Positions 1 to 4,392 of a stretch of DNA of 6,864 nucleotides are shown here, one piece after another. The position numbers and the translations under genes were made by a program. Origin of the DNA: Candidatus Competibacteraceae bacterium (lineage in GTDB: Bacteria > Pseudomonadota > Gammaproteobacteria > Competibacterales > Competibacteraceae); the NCBI GenBank assembly GCA_012032855.1, contig JAAUQA010000172.1, positions 1-6,864 of the forward strand, in the 5' to 3' direction. How positions within the stretch are numbered: the stretch's first letter is position 1; each line of letters begins with the position of its first letter. The notes under the pieces are model-generated. The model was not told where the DNA came from and did no database searches. It worked only from the letters and a program-made list of their open reading frames with translations.

Positions 1-974
1 GCAATCTGGCTGCTAACGGCTTAACGCTGCATCACGCTTGGGGCTGGCAAGATGGTGATGTATTACTGCACGCCTTGCCCTTGTTTCATGCTCACGGCTT
101 ATTCGTCGCTTGTCATTGCGCGCTGCTGAATGGTAGTCCGATGCTATTTTTGCCAAAATTCGAGGCGCGGGCAGTGATGGACTGTTTACCCCAAGCAACC
201 GTATTTATGGGTGTTCCCACCTATTACACCCGCTTACTAGCCGAAGCTGATTTCGGACGGCAACACTGCGCTAATATGCGCTTGTTCATCTCCGGTTCCG
301 CCCCATTGTTGGAACAGACGTTCACTGCTTTTCAAGAGCGCACCGGGCATACGATTCTGGAACGTTACGGCATGACAGAAACCGTCATGAACATTTCTAA
401 TCCGCTGGACGGTCCGCGCCGTGCCGGTACTGTGGGCTTACCGTTACCGGGGGTATCGATTCGGATTATCGACGACCAAGCTAACGATGTTGATGTAGGA
501 CAAATCGGACGTCTGCTGGTCAAGGGAGATAATGTCTTTAAGGCCTACTGGCGTCGCCCGGACAAAACTGCCGAGGAGTTCACGACGGACGGCTACTTCA
601 TCACCGGCGATTTAGCGCTAAAGGATACCGATGGCTATATCACCCTGGTCGGGCGCAGCAAGGATTTAATCATTACCGGCGGCTACAACGTCTACCCCAA
701 AGAAGTCGAACGGTGTATTGATTTGCTTGACGGTGTCATTGAATCCGCCGTGATCGGCGTACCGCACGACGATTACGGCGAAGCAGTAGTGGCGGTGGTG
801 GTCAAGGATAAGAATCGCGCCGACGTGACCGGTGAGTCATTGTGTGTAACGCTGAAAACCCAGCTGGCAGGTTACAAAATACCCAAGCGGATTATTTTTA
901 CAGCGGAATTACCGCGTAACGCGATGGGTAAGGTGCTGAAAAATGTGTTACGGGATGAATACCGCCACGAATAG
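1..974 (+). CDS. matB: Malonyl-CoA synthetase (MatB-like acyl-CoA synthetase), 5'-truncated by window edge
   Basis: Adenylate-forming enzyme that activates malonate (or a close dicarboxylate) to the CoA thioester using ATP, in the cytoplasm. The open frame runs in from the left edge (first full codon at 3) for 323 residues to a TAG stop. Family members are about 500 residues, so roughly the first 175, including the Ser/Thr/Gly-rich ATP-binding loop, lie outside the window. The fragment starts with NLAANGLTLHHAWGW, which normally follows that loop directly. Visible core motifs: LPLFHAHGLFVACHCALLNG (about residues 23-44), ERYGMTET (120-127), the ITGD motif (about 200-203), GRSKDLIITGGYNVYPKEVE (217-236), and the C-terminal PRNAMGK whose lysine (about 310) is the adenylation lysine of the family. 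The malonate preference is inferred from overall resemblance to MatB. It is transcribed convergently towards the minus-strand block. Confidence 0.85.
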   Translation, partial: NLAANGLTLHHAWGWQDGDVLLHALPLFHAHGLFVACHCALLNGSPMLFLPKFEARAVMDCLPQATVFMGVPTYYTRLLAEADFGRQHCANMRLFISGSAPLLEQTFTAFQERTGHTILERYGMTETVMNISNPLDGPRRAGTVGLPLPGVSIRIIDDQANDVDVGQIGRLLVKGDNVFKAYWRRPDKTAEEFTTDGYFITGDLALKDTDGYITLVGRSKDLIITGGYNVYPKEVERCIDLLDGVIESAVIGVPHDDYGEAVVAVVVKDKNRADVTGESLCVTLKTQLAGYKIPKRIIFTAELPRNAMGKVLKNVLRDEYRHE

Positions 975-995
975 CCGCATCTAGGCTATTAGATG
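971..995. repeat. Two mutually exclusive short hairpins at the matB stop
   Basis: ATAGCC (971-976) pairs with GGCTAT (984-989), and CATCTA (978-983) pairs with TAGATG (990-995). The two six-base stems interleave, so only one can form at a time. They overlap the matB stop codon. There is no T-run afterwards, so this is not a convincing intrinsic terminator. It may be a weak 3' end structure for matB or chance. Confidence 0.3.
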
Positions 996-996
996 T

Positions 997-1068
997 TCAA
1001 GCAGCTTTCCCAACCAGGATTTGTCTGATTTTCAATAGATCCTTTTCAACGGGAATTGTTTTCGGCAT
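997..1068 (-). pseudogene. 23-codon ORF, possible start of a truncated recombinase or transposase gene
   Basis: On the minus strand an ATG at 1068-1066 opens a 23-residue frame beginning MPKTIPVEKDLLKIRQIL and ending in TGA at 999-997. A GAGG sits only one base before the ATG, too close for a normal ribosome site. The peptide is charged and helix-prone. It lies directly downstream of the palindromic half-site array, the position in which a tyrosine recombinase or transposase gene often starts. I do not recognise the protein family, so reading it as a truncated recombinase N-terminus is inference from context. It could equally be a chance ORF. Confidence 0.2.
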
Positions 1069-1080
1069 ACCTCAGCACTA

Positions 1081-1147
1081 TATGTCGTGAAACCAGCTTA
1101 TGCGACATATTAACGTCTTATTTGTCGCATACCGGAGCTAATCGTCG
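1081..1147. repeat. Array of four GTCG/CGAC half-sites about two helical turns apart
   Basis: TATGCGACA (1099-1107) and TGTCGCATA (1123-1131) form a perfect 9-bp inverted repeat around a 15-bp spacer. TATGTCG (1081-1087) is also the exact inverse of CGACATA (1103-1109). A weaker fourth copy, ATCGTCGCC, lies at 1141-1149. The GTCG/CGAC cores start at 1084, 1103, 1124 and 1144, spacings of 19, 21 and 20 bp, so all would face the same side of the helix. Such arrays are expected for a tyrosine-recombinase end or crossover region or for a cooperative repressor operator. Which of these applies cannot be told from the sequence. Confidence 0.55.
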
Positions 1148-1256
1148 CCAGATCAACCTTGGCAGGATACTCAATTAAGCTGAGCGCATGGTGAACGACA
1201 ACTTCCCGGTTAGCACGATGTCTATGGCAGGAGCCGGAATTTCTCCAGTAATGCCC

Positions 1257-1379
1257 CACTTCGGGATCAAATCCGCACCGCTACTCGGCACCGTCGCGGG
1301 ACACAAACTTCCAACCGGTGGCCTCGGTTTATTCCAGAATGCGGTACTGAACGGTCTTGCGCTCGCCGGGAGTTTGCAT
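1257..1379 (-). pseudogene. hsdR: Remnant: N-terminus of a type I restriction enzyme HsdR subunit, two in-frame stops
   Basis: Starting at an ATG (1379-1377) the minus strand reads MQTPGERKTVQYRILE, stop, TEATGWKFVSRDGAE, stop, RCGFDPEV. This matches my recollection of the start of a large class of type I restriction endonuclease R subunits: an opening of the form M-x-TPGERKTVQ-x-RILEY, then IGW-x-FV, then RRGFDPDVPP. The stops are TAA at codon 17, where a tyrosine is expected, and TAG at codon 33. Similarity ends at about codon 41 of a protein normally several hundred to a thousand residues long. The ATG lies 5 bp after the PIN toxin stop, so antitoxin, toxin and hsdR probably once formed one operon. 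No good ribosome site precedes it. A dead gene fragment; its intact form would translocate on and cleave unmethylated DNA. Confidence 0.65.
1264..1282. repeat. 19-bp direct repeat, copy 1 (inside the HsdR start remnant)
   Basis: GGATCAAATCCGCACCGCT, identical at 18 of 19 positions to 2354-2372 (A versus G at 1277/2367). On the minus strand both copies encode the R-x-GFD segment of HsdR. Similarity continues more weakly on the lower-coordinate side (GATCC-x-GA-x-GTG on the minus strand). Confidence 0.7.
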
Positions 1380-1384
1380 TGGTA

Positions 1385-1904
1385 TCAGGGAAGTTTTTCC
1401 GCTTGGCGGATAATATCGTCCAGGAGACTTCGCTTCAGGTGCAGGGTCGATTTTTCGGGCAGTTCCCTCAAGACCGCCACCATATCGTCCTGCGAACGCT
1501 GGCTGCGGCGGATTGCGCGCAGCAGGATACCGAGCGTCCCATGGGCCCTGACCGAGAGATTGCGCGCTACCAGGCGCGCTGCGGTGTCATCGGTCAACAG
1601 CAATGCAGGATCATGCTCCAGCGCGACGCGCAGAGCGCGAGCTCCCCTGCATGGAGGGCAACGAGCCGGGCCATCGCGGCACAAACTCGGCGGGAACAGG
1701 TCGAATGGGTGATACCTGGCGCAGTGTCACAACAGCCTGACCAAGTGCACTCAGTCGGTGCTGCTGCACCTCGCGCCAGACCTCCGGCGGCACCAAGACC
1801 GCTGGGAAGTCCGCCAACAGGTCCAGGCAAGCCAGCTCATCAAGGTGAATCAGCGGACCCGCGTCACAGACGACCAGCGGTGGTCGCTGGTCAGTCTCGT
1901 CCAC
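1385..1904 (-). pseudogene. PIN-domain toxin (VapC-like, DUF3368 type), broken by two frameshifts
   Basis: The intact family is a small Mg-dependent ribonuclease paired with an antitoxin. The N-terminal part, LVVCDAGPLIHLDELACLDL, holds the first metal-binding aspartate of a PIN domain (residue 14 from the GTG at 1904-1902) and is followed by LVPPEVWREV. The C-terminal part, ALRVALEHDPALLLTDDTAA, carries the conserved TDD and ends in STLHLKRSLLDDIIRQAEKLP at a TGA (1387-1385). These parts are in different frames. A middle stretch, ARLVALHAGEL (about 1640-1671), is in a third. Two losses of one base, near 1672-1685 and 1634-1641, would explain this; adding one G near 1637 restores a family-like HAGELAALRVALEH. 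The start is uncertain: GTG at 1904 overlaps the antitoxin stop by 14 bases with GGAG upstream, while a TTG at 1934 is also in frame. Assembly error is an alternative. Confidence 0.7.
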
Positions 1905-2091
1905 GAAGACCCCACTCCACGTCTTCTTTGACAAAAGATTCGGTCAGCGACGCCTCGTGGGACTCCAGAAAGCGCCGCAACGCCTCCGTCAGAAGCTCGT
2001 TGAAGTCCGTCGCCCAGCCTTCTGCGACGAACGCGCGGGCCTGAGCAGCAAGTTCGGCAGGCAGTTCAGCGTCGATCAAGGTGTTGTTCAT
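1891..2091 (-). CDS. Ribbon-helix-helix-type antitoxin of the PIN toxin
   Basis: A 66-residue acidic protein starting MNNTLIDAELPAELAAQARA and ending EDVEWGLRGRD. The start (ATG 2091-2089) is chosen because the family-like sequence begins there, although the frame is open far upstream. It has the short N-terminal strand plus two-helix pattern of small DNA-binding antitoxins, with FNELLTEALRRFLESH as the second helix, followed by a C-terminal tail of the kind that wraps the toxin. Its stop lies within the toxin's first codons, the usual coupled arrangement. The expected role is to neutralise the PIN nuclease and repress the shared promoter. It looks complete while its toxin is broken, so it would now be an orphan. 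The ribosome site is weak (GGA nine bases upstream). Family assignment is by fold pattern and context. Confidence 0.7.
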   Translation of the reverse strand: MNNTLIDAELPAELAAQARAFVAEGWATDFNELLTEALRRFLESHEASLTESFVKEDVEWGLRGRD

Positions 2092-2136
2092 GGCTTTTAG
2101 TCCGAAGTGAATCACGGGTACGTTTTGACCACCGAC

Positions 2137-2158
2137 GATCACGCAGATTTGCGTAATC
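2137..2158. promoter_or_regulatory. Inverted repeat upstream of the antitoxin, possible operator
   Basis: GATCACGCA (2137-2145) and TGCGTAATC (2150-2158) form 9-bp arms with one mismatch around GATT. The dyad ends 46 bp before the antitoxin ATG on the minus strand, a plausible place for an autoregulatory operator. No clear -10/-35 pair could be assigned. It could also be a small dispersed repeat. Confidence 0.3.
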
Positions 2159-2161
2159 GCC

Positions 2162-2373
2162 GAAAAACTTCTGCCGATTGCGTAGGTGCTCGAAGAATTT
2201 CCAGTTGCCGTAGATGTCGGTGCGGAGATGACGAAACTGTCCGAGCAAGGCAGCCACGGCGTAGCGCGGGTTGAATTCCTGCACCTTGGCGTCGAGCCGG
2301 TCAGTCGAAGAGAAGTGAGCGGTTCTTGGCGAGGTCGGCAGGGTGGCACGTCCGGATCAAATCCGCGCCGCTG
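2162..2373 (-). pseudogene. hsdR: Remnant: internal N-terminal segment of HsdR, frameshifted
   Basis: Reading leftwards on the minus strand, three frames must be joined: RRGFDPDVPP (2370-2341), ADLAKNRSLLFD (about 2338-2303), and DAKVQEFNPRYAVAALLGQF followed by RHLRTDIYGNWKFFEHLRN and RQKFF (about 2293-2162). This order matches, from memory, the segment of type I restriction R subunits with RRGFDPDVPP, then LDAKV-x-EFNPRYA, then LLGQFRHL-x-TDIYGN and EHLRN-x-x-KFF. An extra C near 2340 and one extra base between 2302 and 2296 explain the frame changes. Similarity stops after KFF, before the part that would lead to the nuclease motif. It begins exactly where the SIR2-like reading frame loses similarity, and it is the protein segment that follows the other HsdR remnant (1257-1379). 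Non-functional. Confidence 0.65.
2354..2372. repeat. 19-bp direct repeat, copy 2 (SIR2/HsdR junction)
   Basis: GGATCAAATCCGCGCCGCT, 18 of 19 identical to 1264-1282. It sits at the point where the SIR2-like frame passes into the HsdR segment. Confidence 0.7.
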
Positions 2374-2613
2374 TTCATCGAGTGCTGTCTCAAGGTCAGT
2401 AGTAGCGAGCTTCGACTGAAACTCACCCCATTTGGTTACCTCGTCTGGCCTAGCAGTGCCCGGACATGCAACTTTTGACAAATGAGTTTTCAACTCAGGC
2501 ATTCCAGGAATTCCGTATGCCGCAGATGCGCCGCTCCCGAGAATGATCACCGGAAACCTGCTGATGCATTCTTGCGCGAGTTTCAGCAGTGAATTCTTTG
2601 GATCTGCGCTCAT
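2373..2613 (-). pseudogene. Truncated SIR2-like protein (N-terminal ~81 residues)
   Basis: ATG at 2613-2611 with GAG eight bases upstream opens a frame beginning MSADPKNSLLKLAQECISRF and then PVIILGSGASAAYGIPGMPE. The GSGASAAYGIPGM stretch is the nucleotide-binding glycine loop of the SIR2-like superfamily, in which bacterial members act as NAD-consuming effectors in phage defence. TTDLETALDEQ (71-81) is also family-like. Then the sequence passes in frame into HsdR-like RRGFDPDVPP and into non-native frame-shifted sequence. The catalytic part of a SIR2 domain, normally 200 residues or more, is missing. The frame stays open to the antitoxin stop at 1891, so the whole 240-codon ORF is a chimera of SIR2 start, HsdR-derived filler and the antitoxin. 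I infer it is not functional as an effector. Confidence 0.65.
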
Positions 2614-2656
2614 GCGGAAATCTCAAGTTCGTGAACGCGGGTCTTCGCGGTCAACA

Positions 2657-2757
2657 GCCCGTAGGGACGTAGGGCGGAATAGCGAAGCGTATTCTGCCGC
2701 ATGGTCGAAGCCACAAACATTCGGCGCAATGCCCGTTGGTTATTGCGCCTTACGGCC
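2657..2757. repeat. Nested REP-like inverted-repeat element
   Basis: Two hairpins stand side by side: GGCGGAATA (2673-2681) with TATTCTGCC (2690-2698, one mismatch) and GGCGCAAT (2723-2730) with ATTGCGCC (2742-2749). They are flanked by imperfect outer inverted arms GCCCGTAGGG (2657-2666) and CCTTACGGCC (2748-2757). Paired GGCGGAAT/GGCGCAAT stems with CGAAGCG-type loops look like intergenic REP or small non-autonomous elements. It lies 3' of the lipoprotein gene, so it may also stabilise or end the suf transcript, though no T-run follows. Confidence 0.55.
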
Positions 2758-2806
2758 TTTGTGGTCTCCACGGGAGATCTGGTAGAGTCCTAGAAGTTTC
2801 ATCAGT

Positions 2807-3559
2807 TTAGTATCGAATTAATAGGGACTGATAACCGAACACAGCACTCAGATGATGTAGAAAAGCATGTTGACCCTCAGTACGCCATAACACGGTAACC
2901 GCATCGTTAACCTCGGCATAATACTGCTCCAGCTCCTTTAGTGTAAGCTCGGATTCACTGGGATTTTCCTTGACGATCTGGTCAATCAAATCCAACCACA
3001 TCTCGCTGACCCCCATGATGAAATAGGGCCAGGATTTTTGTATAACGGCGGACCAGTTCGGATCACTGGTGCTTTCTATGTACGGTTCTTTATTCTTATG
3101 GGGCGTGGTATAGACGGCTTTTACCGCTTGCAGCTTTTGCAACAACGGATCGGCTTGTAACGCGGTATAGATACGCTCTGCGGTGCGCGGTGTAGCGTAG
3201 AAAATAAAACTGAATTGATGGCCGGCTCCATCACGTCCTGCTCGCCGATGAAAGCGCCAGAATTCGATGCTATCGCGGTATTGAGATAAAACAGGGGCAA
3301 CAATGCGATGGGCAAGCAACGCATCCATTGCCCAATCCGGCGCTTCGTCCTGCGGCCAGTGGATACGAAACTGAACCCGCCACCAAGCGGGTTGGAGGGT
3401 TTTTAACGTCTCTGCGGACGGTATTGATTCGCCGACACTTGCCGGCTTGGTAGCGCTATCTTGTGGTGTTACGGTCGGGCTGGTGGTTGCGCAGCCCGAG
3501 ATCAGCGTAATACAAAACCATACGATCCATAGCGCCCGCCTCGGGCGGGCGGAGGTCAT
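2807..3559 (-). CDS. Uncharacterised lipoprotein coupled to the suf operon
   Basis: A 250-residue protein starting at ATG 3559-3557. The start is chosen because a lipoprotein signal begins there: MTSARPRRALWIVWFCITLISGC, shown by an Arg-rich n-region, a hydrophobic core and lipobox LISGC with the lipidated Cys at 23. The frame is open another 50 codons upstream, but that part overlaps sufT and is unlike protein. The +2 residue is Ala rather than Asp, so outer-membrane sorting is likely. After a Thr/Ser/Pro-rich linker comes a globular domain with PAWWRVQFRIHWP (about 58-70), FSFIFYATPRTAERIY, and a C-terminal helical region rich in Glu and Trp (WPYFIMGVSEMWLDLIDQI). I recognise no family and no catalytic motif. 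The ATG overlaps the sufT stop (ATGA), with no ribosome site of its own, so translation is probably coupled. Its link to Fe-S assembly is inferred only from operon position. Confidence 0.8.
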   Translation of the reverse strand: MTSARPRRALWIVWFCITLISGCATTSPTVTPQDSATKPASVGESIPSAETLKTLQPAWWRVQFRIHWPQDEAPDWAMDALLAHRIVAPVLSQYRDSIEFWRFHRRAGRDGAGHQFSFIFYATPRTAERIYTALQADPLLQKLQAVKAVYTTPHKNKEPYIESTSDPNWSAVIQKSWPYFIMGVSEMWLDLIDQIVKENPSESELTLKELEQYYAEVNDAVTVLWRTEGQHAFLHHLSAVFGYQSLLIRY

Positions 3560-3921
3560 ATCATATTCAATTCCAACTTGGCACGCATCGACATCATTTC
3601 CTGATTCCACGGCGGTTCCCATACCAATTCGACATCGGCTGACTCGACACCATCCACACTCTCGACTGCATCCCGCACCCATTCGGGCATGGCGCCGGCA
3701 ACCGGACAAGCCGGAGCAGTCAAGGTCATAGCGACGTACACTTGACCATCAGGACTGGCATTCAACTCGTAAATCAACCCTAAATCGTAAATATTAACCG
3801 GTATTTCCGGATCGTAAACATTCTTCAACGCTTCGACGATATCGGATTCCAGCTCTTGGGTATTGAGTACAGCCGGGCCTTGGGTCGGTTGTTCCAAAGC
3901 TTGAGCAGTGGTTTCAGTCAT
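3556..3921 (-). CDS. sufT: SufT, MIP18/DUF59 Fe-S cluster assembly factor
   Basis: A 121-residue protein of the MIP18 (DUF59) family, involved in maturation of iron-sulfur proteins together with the Suf machinery. The first ~22 residues are a variable, Gln/Thr-rich extension. The domain then shows DPEIPVNIYDLGLIYELNAS (37-56), TLTAPACPVAGAMPEWV (66-82) with the conserved cysteine at 72, and VELVWEPPW (97-105). The last conserved element is MSMRAKLELNMI, where relatives often have Ser-Glu-x-Ala-(K/R)-LELGM. Length is normal for SufT. The ATG (3921-3919) has a good ribosome site, GGGGAGA at 3929-3935 with GGAG eight bases away. It starts 24 bases after the sufU stop and overlaps the next gene by four bases, so it belongs to the same transcript. 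Confidence 0.9.
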   Translation of the reverse strand: MTETTAQALEQPTQGPAVLNTQELESDIVEALKNVYDPEIPVNIYDLGLIYELNASPDGQVYVAMTLTAPACPVAGAMPEWVRDAVESVDGVESADVELVWEPPWNQEMMSMRAKLELNMI

Positions 3922-3928
3922 TGGCGAG

Positions 3929-3935
3929 TCTCCCC
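3929..3935 (-). promoter_or_regulatory. Strong ribosome binding site of sufT
   Basis: GGGGAGA on the minus strand, with the GGAG core (3930-3933) eight bases before the sufT ATG. It is one of the two clear Shine-Dalgarno sites in the suf block and falls at the one junction where genes do not overlap, so sufT appears to initiate independently. Confidence 0.65.
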
Positions 3936-3945
3936 GGATAGACGA

Positions 3946-4392
3946 TTATTCGGTTGCAACAGGTTCTTCACGATTTTCCAACGCGGCACGCAAGGCATGC
4001 CAGGCGAGCGTGGCGCATTTAACCCGACTGGGGTAGTCGCGTACCCCGGCCAGCGCGATCAGCTTGCCTAGCTTCGCCGGTGACGGCAGGCCATCACCCA
4101 TGACGGCATCATGGAAATCCTGGAACAAGGGTTCCACATCCGCCACCGGTTTATTTTTTAAAGCTTCCGTCATCAACGAAGCGGATGCGCTGGAAATCGC
4201 GCAACCCGACCCTTGGAAAGCCACATCGCGGATAACGTCATCCTGCACGTCCAGATAGACGGTAATCCGGTCACCGCACAACGGGTTATACCCATCGGCA
4301 TGATGCGTACACGGGTCAATGGCCCGGAAATTCCGAGGCCGCTTGTTATGATCCAGGATGACTTCCTGGTACAAATCACGTAAATCGCTCAT
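3946..4392 (-). CDS. sufU: SufU, Fe-S cluster scaffold / sulfur acceptor protein
   Basis: A 148-residue IscU-fold protein that accepts sulfur from the cysteine desulfurase or serves as scaffold. The opening is MSDLRDLYQEVILDHNKRPR. Conserved ligands are present: Cys39 in NPLCGD with Asp41, Cys64 in GSGCAIS, and Cys126 in RVKCATLAW. The stretch between Cys64 and Cys126, including GVRDYPSRVKCA, is the SufU-type version with the ~20-residue insertion, not the shorter IscU type. It lacks the LPPVK chaperone motif of IscU. Starts at ATG 4392-4390, sharing one base with the sufS stop (TGATG), so coupled translation is expected. Length is normal. In firmicutes SufU is a zinc-dependent sulfurtransferase partner of SufS; whether that applies here is inferred from the family. 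Confidence 0.93.
   Translation of the reverse strand: MSDLRDLYQEVILDHNKRPRNFRAIDPCTHHADGYNPLCGDRITVYLDVQDDVIRDVAFQGSGCAISSASASLMTEALKNKPVADVEPLFQDFHDAVMGDGLPSPAKLGKLIALAGVRDYPSRVKCATLAWHALRAALENREEPVATE

Larger units (their letters stand above)
975..1256. other. Gene-poor stretch between matB and the defence-gene remnants
   Basis: No intact coding region could be supported here on either strand; plus-strand frames entering from 1188 have no recognisable family. The stretch contains the half-site array and the 23-codon ORF. On the minus strand the frame continuing from the HsdR remnant stays open down to a TAA at 1113-1111 but loses all resemblance to HsdR after about 1257. The break in similarity at 1257 is therefore a candidate junction with foreign DNA. 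Possible reading: the right-hand end of a recombinase-type mobile element spanning roughly 997-1256. This is a hypothesis only. Confidence 0.3.

Noticed and set aside
75..77. TTG as the start of the malonyl-CoA synthetase
   Set aside because: The frame is open to the left edge and the upstream residues (NLAANGLTLHHAWGW) are family-like, so this is an internal leucine.
1081..1149. CRISPR array or plasmid iterons
   Set aside because: Half-sites are too short and too variable, their orientation alternates, and there are no spacer-sized unique segments or replication gene.
1188..2044. Plus-strand open frames at 1188-1712 and 1379-2044
   Set aside because: They are antisense to the PIN toxin, antitoxin and HsdR remnants, have low-complexity Arg/Ser/Ala-rich translations and match no family.
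2759..2780. Short stem TCTCC/GGAGA (2765-2777) as a suf terminator
   Set aside because: The stem is only five base pairs and no T-run follows on the minus strand.
3560..3709. Upstream 50-codon extension of the lipoprotein frame
   Set aside because: It overlaps sufT out of frame, is Cys/Arg-rich and would bury the signal peptide; the start at 3559 gives a proper lipobox signal.
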